DNA from: Gephyromycinifex aptenodytis
Lineage (GTDB): Bacteria > Actinomycetota > Actinomycetes > Actinomycetales > Dermatophilaceae
Direction: 5' to 3'
Assembly: GCF_012277275.1 (NCBI RefSeq)
Contig: NZ_CP051155.1
Span: forward strand, 372,001-436,000
Length of the DNA stretch: 64,000 nucleotides
The position numbers and the translations under genes are program-made. Positions within the stretch are counted from its first letter, which is position 1, and the number at the start of each line of letters is the position of its first letter. The notes beneath the pieces were generated by a model that was not told the DNA's origin, searched no databases, and saw only the letters and a program-made list of their open reading frames with translations. Of this stretch, positions 20,594 to 30,700 are shown in pieces.

Positions 20594-22255
20594 ATGGGCG
20601 CACGCGCAGTACCGGCGGATCCTCAGCACAACACGCACTCGGAGCAGCAGGTGTGGGAGCGGCTGGTAGCCGACCTGCCGCCGGAGGCCGTCGTGCTGTC
20701 CAGCCTGCGACTGACCGATGAGAACAAGGATCACGAGGCGGACCTCGTGCTGCTGCTGCCCGAGGTGGGGGTCGTCGTCGTCGAGGTCAAAGGGGGCAGT
20801 TGCTCCCTTGATCCCACCGGCCAGTGGTGGAGCACCTCTGGGCACGGCAAGCGTCGGATCCATCCGGTCGATCAGGCTCGGCGAACCCGGTATGCGATTC
20901 GGGACTACGTCGAGTCCGACCCGCGCTGGCGTGACTCCTCACGCAGCCGGATCCGGTGGGCGCACGCCGTTGTCATGCCATACACCGATATCGCTGGGGA
21001 CTTCGCCACCCCGGATTGCCCCCGCTGGCTGATCCACGGGCGAAGTGACCAGGCGGACCTGGCGACGCGGCTGAGGCAGATCCCAGAACGCGAGCGGGAT
21101 CACCGGGCGCCCAGCCACGACGATGTCGAGTTGATGCTGCAGATCCTGCACGGCCGGAGGTTGCCGACCGAGGACGTCGTCGCCGTGGCCGATGAGCGGG
21201 CCTCCCGGGCGGACCGACTCACCCTGGAACAGGCGACCCTGCTCGGGGTGACCCGGTTGTTGAACCGCGTCGAGGTGCGTGGGGGAGCCGGCAGTGGCAA
21301 GACCGTGTTGGCGTTGGCTCAAGCGAAGGACTTGACCCGTGGTCGCCACGACCGGCCGCCACAGCGAGTGGCGCTGCTGTGTTATTCGATCGGGCTGGCC
21401 GAGTACTTCCGGCGCGAGCTGCGTGGTCTGAGCCGCAAGAAGAGGCCAGCGTTCGTCGGCACCTTCGAGGAGTTGGGTCGCTCGTGGGGCGCGCCGGGCG
21501 GCACCCGCCAGGACAGTGACTTCTGGGAGCATCGCCTCCCGGCGCAGATGGCGAGCCTGGCGGCCGAACTGCCGGTGCAGGACCGGTTCGACGCGATCAT
21601 CGTCGATGAGGCGCAAGACTTCGCCGACGGCTGGTGGATGCCGTTGCTGGCCGCACTGCGGGATGAGGAGACCGGGGGATTGTTCGTCTACACCGACGAG
21701 AATCAGCGCGTCTTCGCCCGTTTCGGACGGCCCCCGGTACCGCTGGTGCCGTTGGTGCTGGATCACAACCTGCGCAACACCCGCCAGATCGCCGACGTGT
21801 TCGCCCCGCTGACCCCGATGAAGATGCGTCCGATGGGCGGTGATGGTCCGGCAGTCCGGCTCGTTTCCTGCCAGGCCGAAGAGGCGGTAGAACGCGCCGA
21901 CGAGATCGTCGAGGAGCTGCTCGAACGCGGGTGGCGCCCTCAGGACGTCGCCCTCATCACGACCGGTTCACGGCATCCCGTGCAGGTGGAGCGCTTCGAT
22001 GAGAGCGACCCGCAAGAGTATTGGCGGGCGTTCTGGGAAGACGATGACGTCTTCTACGGGCATGTGCTCGGCTGCAAAGGGTTGGAGCGTCGCGTCGTCG
22101 TGCTGTGCGTCAACGACGCGCAAGCCAAAGAACGGGCCAAGGAAAAGCTGTACGTCGGGCTGTCCCGCGCCACCGATGAGTTGGCCGTCGTCGGCGACCC
22201 TGCTGTCATCGAGGCGGCCGCAGGGGACGCGGTCGCCAGCCGGTTGCAGCGTTGA
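20594..22255 (+). CDS. NERD nuclease-domain / UvrD-like helicase protein
   Basis: A 553-residue protein. Residues about 15-130 form a NERD nuclease-related domain, with DHEADLVLLLPEVGVVVVEVKGG holding the D...E-x-K pattern. The rest is a superfamily 1 helicase: Walker A VRGGAGSGKTVLALA, Walker B IIVDEAQDFAD, then DENQRVF, LDHNLRNTRQIADV, and a C-terminal YVGLSRATDELAVVGD. Such proteins are common in actinobacteria; roles in DNA repair or foreign-DNA degradation are proposed but not shown. A degraded copy of one segment lies 1.6 kb downstream. Confidence 0.85.
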   Translation: MGARAVPADPQHNTHSEQQVWERLVADLPPEAVVLSSLRLTDENKDHEADLVLLLPEVGVVVVEVKGGSCSLDPTGQWWSTSGHGKRRIHPVDQARRTRYAIRDYVESDPRWRDSSRSRIRWAHAVVMPYTDIAGDFATPDCPRWLIHGRSDQADLATRLRQIPERERDHRAPSHDDVELMLQILHGRRLPTEDVVAVADERASRADRLTLEQATLLGVTRLLNRVEVRGGAGSGKTVLALAQAKDLTRGRHDRPPQRVALLCYSIGLAEYFRRELRGLSRKKRPAFVGTFEELGRSWGAPGGTRQDSDFWEHRLPAQMASLAAELPVQDRFDAIIVDEAQDFADGWWMPLLAALRDEETGGLFVYTDENQRVFARFGRPPVPLVPLVLDHNLRNTRQIADVFAPLTPMKMRPMGGDGPAVRLVSCQAEEAVERADEIVEELLERGWRPQDVALITTGSRHPVQVERFDESDPQEYWRAFWEDDDVFYGHVLGCKGLERRVVVLCVNDAQAKERAKEKLYVGLSRATDELAVVGDPAVIEAAAGDAVASRLQR

Positions 22256-22423
22256 AGCCCTCCAACGACAGCATTCGCCGAGGCGAGGGCGAACGACCCT
22301 GGTGCTTGCTGAGCGACGAAACGCAGTCGCCGCTCGGTCTTGAGCGAGCCCTCGATGTCCGGGTCCGATCTTCCGCTCAGGCCGGGACCCGTTCACCAGT
22401 CGCGCTCGCGTTCAGCGTCAGCT

Positions 22424-23446
22424 TCAGTGACGCGAACTCTCGGCGACCATGCGCTGCTGCTCGACGACGTCACTGATGGACTGCTGGTAGCGGTCCAGGT
22501 CACCCATGATCTCGCTGATCTCTTGAATGCCGGAGATTGCGCTCTGGGCGTCCTGGCGGATCGTTTCCACCTGGGCAGCGATGTCGCTGGTGGCGTCGGA
22601 GGTTTCGGTTGCGAGTTCCTTGACCTCTCCGGCGACGACCGCGAATCCCTTACCGGAATCGCCTGCGCGGGCGGCTTCGATGGTGGCGTTCAGGGCCAGC
22701 AGGTTCGTCTGCTGCGCGATCTTGGTGATGAGCTCGACGACCTGACCGATCTTGTTGCTGGAGTCGTCGAGTTTGCGCATCCGTTCCGCAGAACTAGTGA
22801 CTGCTGCGATCGCTCGGTGTGAGGCAGCCGCCATCTCATTGCTCACCGCAGCAAGGGAAGCGGAGGAATCACGCAGCCGCTCGGCGGTGTCTTCGGCGCT
22901 AGTCACCAAAAGCTTGGTGCGGTGGATATCGTGCAAAGCCCCAGCTACTCGAAGCGGCATGCCCTTGCTGTCGCGCAACGTGGCCCCGCTGGCCCGGAAC
23001 CATTTGTAGTCGCCGTTCTTCAACTGCAGGCGGTACTCCAGGTCGTAGGGAGTCCTACCTGAATAGTCGTTGAGGTGATTTGCGAACGCGGTCAGGGTGC
23101 GTTCGGAATCTTCCGGGTGCAGGCGGGATGCCCAACTGTCCAGAACGTTGGGGAAGTCCCGCTCATCGGTGAAGCCGATCATGTGCCGGAATTCTTGGCT
23201 CCACCAGAATTCGTTGTTCGGGTTGACCGGGTCGCCGGCCTCGACGCTCATGTCCCACAGTCCGATGTCCGAGGCTTTCACCATGAGGTCGAACCGCTGG
23301 GTGATGAACACCTGCTCCGCTTGGGCTGCAGCCACTTGCGCTTCGAGCTCAGCGATCCGGGCGTCCCGCCCGTCGTCGATTGGCGCCGTAGAAACGGATC
23401 CCAGCACCGGTGCGGCCTCCGGTGCAGTACGGCGGAACAGGGCCAT
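22424..23446 (-). CDS. Soluble PAS-domain methyl-accepting chemotaxis-like protein
   Basis: A 340-residue protein with no membrane segment. The N-terminus has a short coiled coil ([13 protein letters not shown]), then a PAS_3 domain (about 50-175) with [23 protein letters not shown] and [17 protein letters not shown]. The C-terminus is a short MCP signalling domain with the conserved tip [20 protein letters not shown] and [15 protein letters not shown]. It would sense a cytoplasmic signal and act on CheA, but no che gene is in this window. It lies opposite to both neighbours, between a helicase gene and a copy of part of that helicase. Confidence 0.88.
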   Translation of the reverse strand: MALFRRTAPEAAPVLGSVSTAPIDDGRDARIAELEAQVAAAQAEQVFITQRFDLMVKASDIGLWDMSVEAGDPVNPNNEFWWSQEFRHMIGFTDERDFPNVLDSWASRLHPEDSERTLTAFANHLNDYSGRTPYDLEYRLQLKNGDYKWFRASGATLRDSKGMPLRVAGALHDIHRTKLLVTSAEDTAERLRDSSASLAAVSNEMAAASHRAIAAVTSSAERMRKLDDSSNKIGQVVELITKIAQQTNLLALNATIEAARAGDSGKGFAVVAGEVKELATETSDATSDIAAQVETIRQDAQSAISGIQEISEIMGDLDRYQQSISDVVEQQRMVAESSRH

Positions 23447-23570
23447 TGTCGATCTCCTCAGACGGGTGGGATGTCTGTTTCTTCATCGGCGGCGAATGCC
23501 GCGGGCTGAGTGGAGTCGGAGCGCAGCAATCGGAACGCTTCTCACCCTCTCTGACTAGACTCGGCATGCC

Positions 23571-23655
23571 GCGCAGGTGGCGTCCTCAAGACGTCGCGCT
23601 CATCACCACCGGCTCGCGCACCCCGTAAAGGTGGAGCGCTTCGAGGAGAGCAACC
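23571..23655 (+). pseudogene. Degraded copy of a segment of the NERD-helicase gene
   Basis: About 85 bases resemble 21927-22013 inside the helicase gene at roughly 85 percent identity by eye. The shared peptide is WRPQDVALITTGSR, followed by VERFEES (original VERFDES). A one-base deletion after the first part puts a stop (CCG TAA) in the copy. It lies just upstream of the sortase gene and has no full-length frame. Confidence 0.75.
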
Positions 23656-23684
23656 TGCGAAAGGAACCGGACGGGGAGGTGCGC

Positions 23685-24449
23685 ATGGGCTCACGTCTGT
23701 TCTGGCGCGTCATCAGCGTTATCGGGGAACTTCTGCTCACCGCTGGCGTGATCGTCCTCGGCTTCGCGGCGTGGTTCGTGTGGGGCACCGACGCTGCCGC
23801 AGCACCCGAGCACGATAAATCCGTCGCGCGCCTGCACTCCAGGTTCGAAACGCCAGCGCTGCCCCACAAGCAGCTGCCGGTCCCTGAGTCTGGCCGTGAG
23901 TTCGCCGTCATCACGGTGCCTCGCTTCGAGGAAAAACCGGTGCCGGTTGTCGAGGGCACCGACCTTTCCGTATTGAAGCGGGGGATCGGCCATGTCCCAG
24001 ATTCGGCTCTGCCGGGTGAGGTCGGTAACTTCGCGACCGCGGGGCATCGGGTGACCTACGGTCGCCCCTACCGGCATATCGACCGACTCCAGCCGGGGGA
24101 CCCAATCATTGTGGAGACGGCTCCCGGCTGGTCGGTGTACCGGTTTGTCCGGCACCAGATTGTGGAACCTGGCGCCACGCAGGTGCTCGCTCCCGTCCCC
24201 GACCAGCCAGGCGCTCAACCCACTCAGGCGTGGATGACGCTCGTGGCTTGCCATCCGCCCTTCAGCGCCCGCTTGCGGTATGTCGGGTACGCCCTGCTGG
24301 AGCGGCAGGTACCGCGCTCGCAAGGTCCCCCGGCGGAACTGTCGGCCGACGCACCCCGTGCGGCTGCAGGCGCTCGGGCCGGTACGTCCGGCCCGGTTGG
24401 CGCCTACGCTGCCGCCGATCGCGCAGTGCGAAGGGAGGGTGGTCACTAA
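23685..24449 (+). CDS. Class E-like sortase
   Basis: A 254-residue transpeptidase. The ATG at 23685 is chosen because GGGGAGGT lies just upstream and an N-terminal membrane anchor follows (residues about 8-32, ending FAAWFVWG). The catalytic domain has FATAGHRVTYG (His), WMTLVACHPPFSA (Cys) and SARLRYVGYALL (Arg). The arrangement fits actinobacterial class E sortases, which anchor surface proteins to the wall. The downstream operon partner is a giant protein with an LPFTG signal, the likely substrate. The long frame upstream runs through the helicase remnant and is not part of the gene. Confidence 0.92.
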   Translation: MGSRLFWRVISVIGELLLTAGVIVLGFAAWFVWGTDAAAAPEHDKSVARLHSRFETPALPHKQLPVPESGREFAVITVPRFEEKPVPVVEGTDLSVLKRGIGHVPDSALPGEVGNFATAGHRVTYGRPYRHIDRLQPGDPIIVETAPGWSVYRFVRHQIVEPGATQVLAPVPDQPGAQPTQAWMTLVACHPPFSARLRYVGYALLERQVPRSQGPPAELSADAPRAAAGARAGTSGPVGAYAAADRAVRREGGH

Positions 24450-24619
24450 TGTATGCGGCCCTGTGGCGTCTGTTGCCCGGCCCGTGGTGGGTTCGACTAC
24501 TGCTGGCGATCCTGTTGTGCGCGCTCGTGGTCTGGACCTGCCTGACCTGGCTTTTTCCTTGGTGGGCTGAGCTGCTCGCTGGCCTGGACGAACCGGTGGT
24601 CAGTGGCGCAAACCGTTGA
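24449..24619 (+). CDS. Small membrane protein in the sortase operon
   Basis: A 56-residue protein starting within the sortase stop (TAATG overlap). It has one long hydrophobic segment (about residues 15-42, VRLLLAILLCALVVWTCLTW) after MYAALWRLLPGPWW, and a short polar tail. Similar small proteins accompany sortases in other actinobacteria, from memory. Its function is unknown; it may assist sortase or substrate handling in the membrane. Confidence 0.75.
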   Translation: MYAALWRLLPGPWWVRLLLAILLCALVVWTCLTWLFPWWAELLAGLDEPVVSGANR

Positions 24620-24726
24620 CGGGTAAGGGTTTTCACCCGAATCGAGACGTTCTTTTGCTCACGCTGTGAAATCGGCCGCCGATAAGGACGCGGTCAGTAT
24701 CGATAGCAACGGGCAGGAGCGGACCC

Positions 24727-27700
24727 GTGTCCCGATGGTGCCGTCCCGTAATGATGATCCGCGCGAGCCTGGTCTTCCTTCTGGTGGCCACCGGGGCGTT
24801 GGTCCCCATTGAGCCGCTTCTGGGCTCTCTGGCGCCCCGAGTTGCAGCCGCGGCCGAACCCTCGCCTGCGCCCATTCCAGGTGCCACCCTTACGTTCTCC
24901 CCGCCGCACCAGGGCGCAGACCTCCTGCTCGGTCGTCCCGAGACGGTGCGTTTCGTCGCCAAGAACGACTCGAATACACCGCAGTACAACGCGACCTTCC
25001 GGATCGTTCTGCCGTCCACAGCCAAAGACGTGACCGCGACGCTACGCGGGTCCACCGAATCCTGGGCGTCGAGGAATCCGCTCGGTGCAGCCACGTACAC
25101 CTACGCGCAGGGCACCAACACGGTCTACATCTGGGAGAACGCATCCGACCTGCTCGCCGGTGTCGCGACGGTCCTGGACGTTCAGGCCACCTTCACCGAG
25201 ACCGGCCCCGTGGACGTTCCGGGTGTGGTCTACGTCAACACCTCACCCAACTACGTTCCGGACTTCTACACCGAAGACGAAGCAGCGACGGCCAACGCTG
25301 CAACGCCCAAACCGGACCCTGTCATCAAGGCAGGCGACCTCAAACCCGGGACGCCCGTCGATGGCGTCACCGCCTCGACCTCCGCGACCGGAGCGATGAG
25401 CACCACGGGCAGCCTCAACATCGTTCCGTTCCTCATCGAGAAGGACATCGACGCCCCCGAGCACGAGGTCGTACGTGGCATCCACGACAACCGGTACCCC
25501 ACGAGCGTGACCATCACCAATAACGGCATCGGCCGATCCACCTTGGGGCAGGTCGTCGACTACATCCCTGCCGAGCTGGAATACCTGGGCTGCGGGGACG
25601 TCGACAACACCACGAATCAGACACCCGAGTATGAGGGGTCCGGGACTCTGGTGGGGACAGCGCTGTCCGGGTGTACCCCTGCTGACCGGGTTGAGACGGT
25701 GGAGATCTCGCAGGCAGAAGCGACGGCTTCACTGCCTGCCGGTGTCTACACCAAGCTGACGTGGAATGACGTCGGAGAACTGGCCGCGAACGCGAAGAAA
25801 ACCTACTCCTATCTGGTGGGGGCGCCGCAGCGGGCCAACGCCATGTGGCCCGGTAATGCCCCTGCAACAGGTGGTACGCAAGCGGCGAACCTGGACAACA
25901 ACACGGGCGCCGTGACCGCCGAGCCGGCGGGGGAGCGCAGCGCCATCGGCGCAGCGCTGGTCACCGGTAGCTACCTCGGTCGCTCAAGCACGGCCCGCGA
26001 TACCGAGACCGTGACCATCGAGGACCTGGCCGTCCAGAAGAGCACCAACGCCGAGACGATCAAGGTCGGCGGGACATCCACGTGGACCATCAACGCTCAG
26101 ATCAGTGAGTACGCCACGAGCTGGGACGGCGTGCAGATCACCGACGTCCTTCCCGACGGGTTGTGCCCGCAAGGAGTGATCCTCAGCGGCACGTCTCCGG
26201 GTGAGCCGTGCCCAGACAACGAAGCGCCGCCGGTTTCAGACCCGGCGGTCGCCGCCCCGACGGGGTCCTACAACACCGACGACGGAACGATCACGCTGAC
26301 CTGGTCTCCGGGTATTGCCGCGGGTACTGCCAGCGGCCCTGGGTTGCAGGGCAAACGCGCCACGTTGAGCTTCACCACCAAGACGATGGAGAACTACCGC
26401 GTCGCCGACAACGGGCGCGTGCTCGCCAACGACTCCTGGAGCAACACCGTCACGACAACCGGGGAGCTGACGGATCGGGATACGAGCGTCGGCAGTCGCC
26501 GACTGGGGGATCAGAGCAGCGCGGTGCAGCATGCCGGGGCAGTCGAATTCGCTAAGCAGGTCGCCGCTCCGGCCGACAACGGGTCCTGCGACCCGGCCGG
26601 GATCGCCCTGCGGGCATGGAGGTCCGACGCGTCGCCCTCGTTGCCGTTCGGCCCCGGCGACAAGGTGTGTTGGCGCATCACCCTCACCCTGCCCGAAACG
26701 CTGAGTACCGCCTCCGTTCGGATCACCGACACCCTGCCGCAGGGCCACGTCTGGACAGACAAGTGGGTGCAGGGAGCCGGCACTCGACCAGGTGGCGAAG
26801 CCTGGACGCCGAGCAGCCCCGATGGAACGCAACGATCGATCACCGTCGAGCCCCGTTACGAGATCCCGCAGAACGATCCGCTGGTCATCTACCTGGAGAG
26901 CCAGATCATCGACCCCAAGGGCGCCCAACCGGAGGATCTGACCGACAACCTCGCAAAGCTCAGCTACCAGGACACCAGCGGTGCGACCTACCAGGGTCGT
27001 GCCAGTGTCGGCGTGAAGTGGAACGAGCCAGCCCTGTCGATGTCGAAGTCGGCGCGAAACGTGACGAAGAACGCTGACGTCGCCGACGCGGCCAACAGCG
27101 CCGGGGACAGCATCGAGTACACCGTCACCGTCAAAAACGACGGCAACCTCGACGCCAAGCAGGTCGTCGTCTGGGATCGCTACCCCGCCCGAATGAGCTG
27201 TCCCGAGGCCATGACCAGCACCCTGAACGGTGTCCAGACCTCTTTGGAAACGAGCTGCGAGGGCGGCTTCGCCAAGGTCACCATCGCCGACATACCCGCT
27301 AACAAACAGGTGCTCCTGACCTACCAGCTAGCGGTCCCACAGGACCCGGCACCCGGTGAGACCTACACCAACACCGCCTACGTCACCCAGTTCCAGACAG
27401 ACACCAACCAGAGCGGCAAACCGTTCATCTTCGTCCCCGAGCGCGGACCTGACCCGTCGCTGACGAGCAACACGGAGCCCCTGCAGGGTCGGGCCGAGCT
27501 CGCCGTCACCGTGTCGCCGGCAACCATGGACAAGACGCACACGACGGCGGTGACCGAATCGGGTAACACCCAGGCTCAGGCCACGATCGGTGAGCGCATC
27601 GACTACAAGGTCACCGTGACGGTGCCCGCCAAGACCACCTTGCCGACCGGCACGGTCATCCGGGATGTTCTTGCCCCCGGCTTGGTGCTCTTGACCGATC

Positions 27701-30700
27701 CCGCGCCGGCGATGACGAGTCCCACCTTCACCGGCCTGGCCGCGCCGGAAGCCTCGACCGCCGATAACGGCTCGGTCACGTGGACGACCACCAGTCCGAT
27801 GAGCAATCCCGATGATGCCGCACGCTCACTCGTGCTGACCTACTCCGCGCGGGTCGCGAACAACTCCGATGCCGTGCACGGGGTCGCCCTGCAGAACACG
27901 GCGAACCTGGACTACCGCTCACCGGGGCCGAATCCGCAAGCGATCCACCTACAGGCCTCCACGCAGACCCCCGTCGTCGAACCCGACATCGACCTCAACA
28001 TGCAGATGGGTTCCACGCTCACCGCAGGTGGGACGGTCCCGTTGACCATCACCGCCACCAATATGGACGGTTCGTCGACGGCTCACGGGACCGTTGTGCG
28101 GGTGCAGGTTCCCGACGTGCTGCGATGCCCCGCCAGCGTGCCACCGATGGGAGAGGCCGAGGGAGCGTGCACCGAAACCGACGGTCGCTCGAGGATCATC
28201 GAATGGACGATCCCGACGCTCGCACCCGGCTCAAGCGTGCAGGCAACCGTCGAGCTGGGTGTGCCCGACCCTCTTGTCGTCGGTGCCAGCTACACGGTGA
28301 CGACCACCGTGGAGACGAGCAGCTTGGCCGATACACTTGCGGGTGAACGCACCCCCAGCGCCTTGGTCAACACGGACCGGTACATCGAATCGGAGAGCCG
28401 CGTTGCAGGTCGCCCCTGGCCGAGTATCGCTAAGACCTCGGTGCCGACTGCGACCATCGGTGAGCTCGTGGACTACACCATCACCGCGCGCGTGCCGGCC
28501 CACGCCACCCTGCACGACCTGACAGTGCTGGACGAGATGCCTACCGGTTTGAGCATCGAAAACACCGACACCCGTTCGTGCGCCGGTAGCAGCGGCGCCG
28601 GAACGGTGTCCGTCAGCGAGGACAAGAAGCGGCTCGTGTGGTGGCTGGACGAAGCGGCCGCTACCCGAACGAATATGAATGTCCCGTACGAGTGCACCAT
28701 GACGGTCCAGGCAAGGGTTGAGAACACCCAGGACACCAAACACGGGTACACCCTGAAGAACTGGGCGTACGTGGTCGGTTCCACCACGGACCGGCTCGAT
28801 GCCGCGCCGCCCATCCCCGTCGACGGCGGTACTCGCGCCGCCGCCCAGGGCTACGCCGTGTGGGAGGACGTGGATGCCAACCTCGGGCTGCGTGAACCCC
28901 GGCTGGCCATCAGCAAGAGTCACCAGGGCGGTAGCAACCTGCGCGTCAGCGCGGGCAACACCATCGACTACACCGTCACGGTGACCAACCAAAACTCGCC
29001 AGCCGCCTCCGTCGCCCACGACGTCAAGGTCGTCGACACCCTCCCGCTGGTGCTGCGTCCAGAGCTTGATGAGCAGGGCCGCGCCAAAGGGAAGATCGGC
29101 GGCCAGGATGTGACGGGTGTCTGGGATGAGCAAGCGCGCACCGTGACGTGGACGGTGCCCCAGATCGCCTCACAGGGCAACCTCACCATCACCTATCCGG
29201 CGACGGTCCTCACCGGAATCGACCCCAACCAACCGTTGCGGAACTCCGTTGTTGCTACCGCCAGTTCGTTGCCGGGGGCGAGTAGCTCCGAGCGGAGCAC
29301 CTACCGAGCAGCGACGAGCGATTCCGTCGGCCCGCAGGTGATCACCGTGACGAAAGCCCGCGCTTACGATCAGCTCGCCCCCGGTGGTGTGCAGACCTAC
29401 ACCGTGACGGCAACGATCCCGTCCGGGGTGCGCGTCTATGACCTGACGATCACCGACACACCTTCGCCGTATCTGAGTTACGAGGAGACGACCGGATCGG
29501 CCTGTACCTACGTGAACTTCGACGGCGGCACCGGCGCCTGCGACCTAGCGCCCCAGGTCAGCCCGACCAAGGACGCGGACGAGTTGCACTGGTTCGTCGG
29601 CGATATTGACGCCGTGCCTCAGGCACGGACCATCTCCATCACCTACACAGCACGGGTGACCTCGGCCGCGGCAGCCTCGAGCGCGACGTCGAACATCGTC
29701 AGCGCCGGCTGGAACGGCACCGACGTGATCCGCGCCAACCCCGCCCCGGACACGGACTGGACCACGACGTACGGCTCCGAACCAGCGCGCGCCGACTTCA
29801 CCGTGTCGGTTCCGTTCATTGCCGTCGCCAAGAGCGTCGCCGACGGGCAGACGGAGGTCCAGCATCGGCATGCGTCACCGGATGAACTGCTGCGCTACAC
29901 CCTCACGGTCAAGAACACCGGAACAGCCACGGCGCACGACGTCATGGTGTTCGATGACCGAACCGAAGGGCTCACCTTCGTCAAGGACTGCGACCGGCGG
30001 TTACCGCCACGGGTCAAACTCGGCGCGGAGACAACGACGCCGGGCTCGGGATTGACGCGCCAGTTCTTCACGATCGACGCACTGCAGCGGGATGAGGAAC
30101 TCTCGTTCTCATACTGCGTCAGGATCCCCGCTGATGCGGAACAGATCGTGGATCGCGGAGGCTACGACTTCGTCAACTTCGTCGACGCCACGTACGCCTC
30201 CCAGCCGAAAGGGACACCGCAACGAGCTCTGTACGACGATGTCGCCCCAGCAGGCACAGGCGTCGAAATCGACCTACCCGGTGGCCTCTCGGGCATGGTG
30301 TGGCTCGACCGGAACACCGATGGGAAGGCCGACGCCGATGAGGCACGTGTCCCTGATGCCACGGTGCGCATCACCGGGCCGCAGGGCTTCGACAAAAAGG
30401 TCATCACCGAAGCCAACGGTGTGTGGAGCTGGAAGGGCCACCTGCCGACGGGGGAGTACCAAGTAGTTCTCGCCAACGGCCCCCTCGCCGGCACAAGGAT
30501 CGATTCCTTCCGGCACGACAGGCTGCCGGACGGCGCGGCGATGACCTTCACCGAGAGCGAGGGCAAGCGCGTCGACGGTCTGGACATCGGGCTCGTCGGA
30601 ACACTTTCCCTCGGTGACCGCGTGTGGTGGGACGCGAACCGCGACGGCGTTCAGGACTCGGGAGAAGCCGGCATCGTCGGCGCTGCTGTGACCGCCGTCT

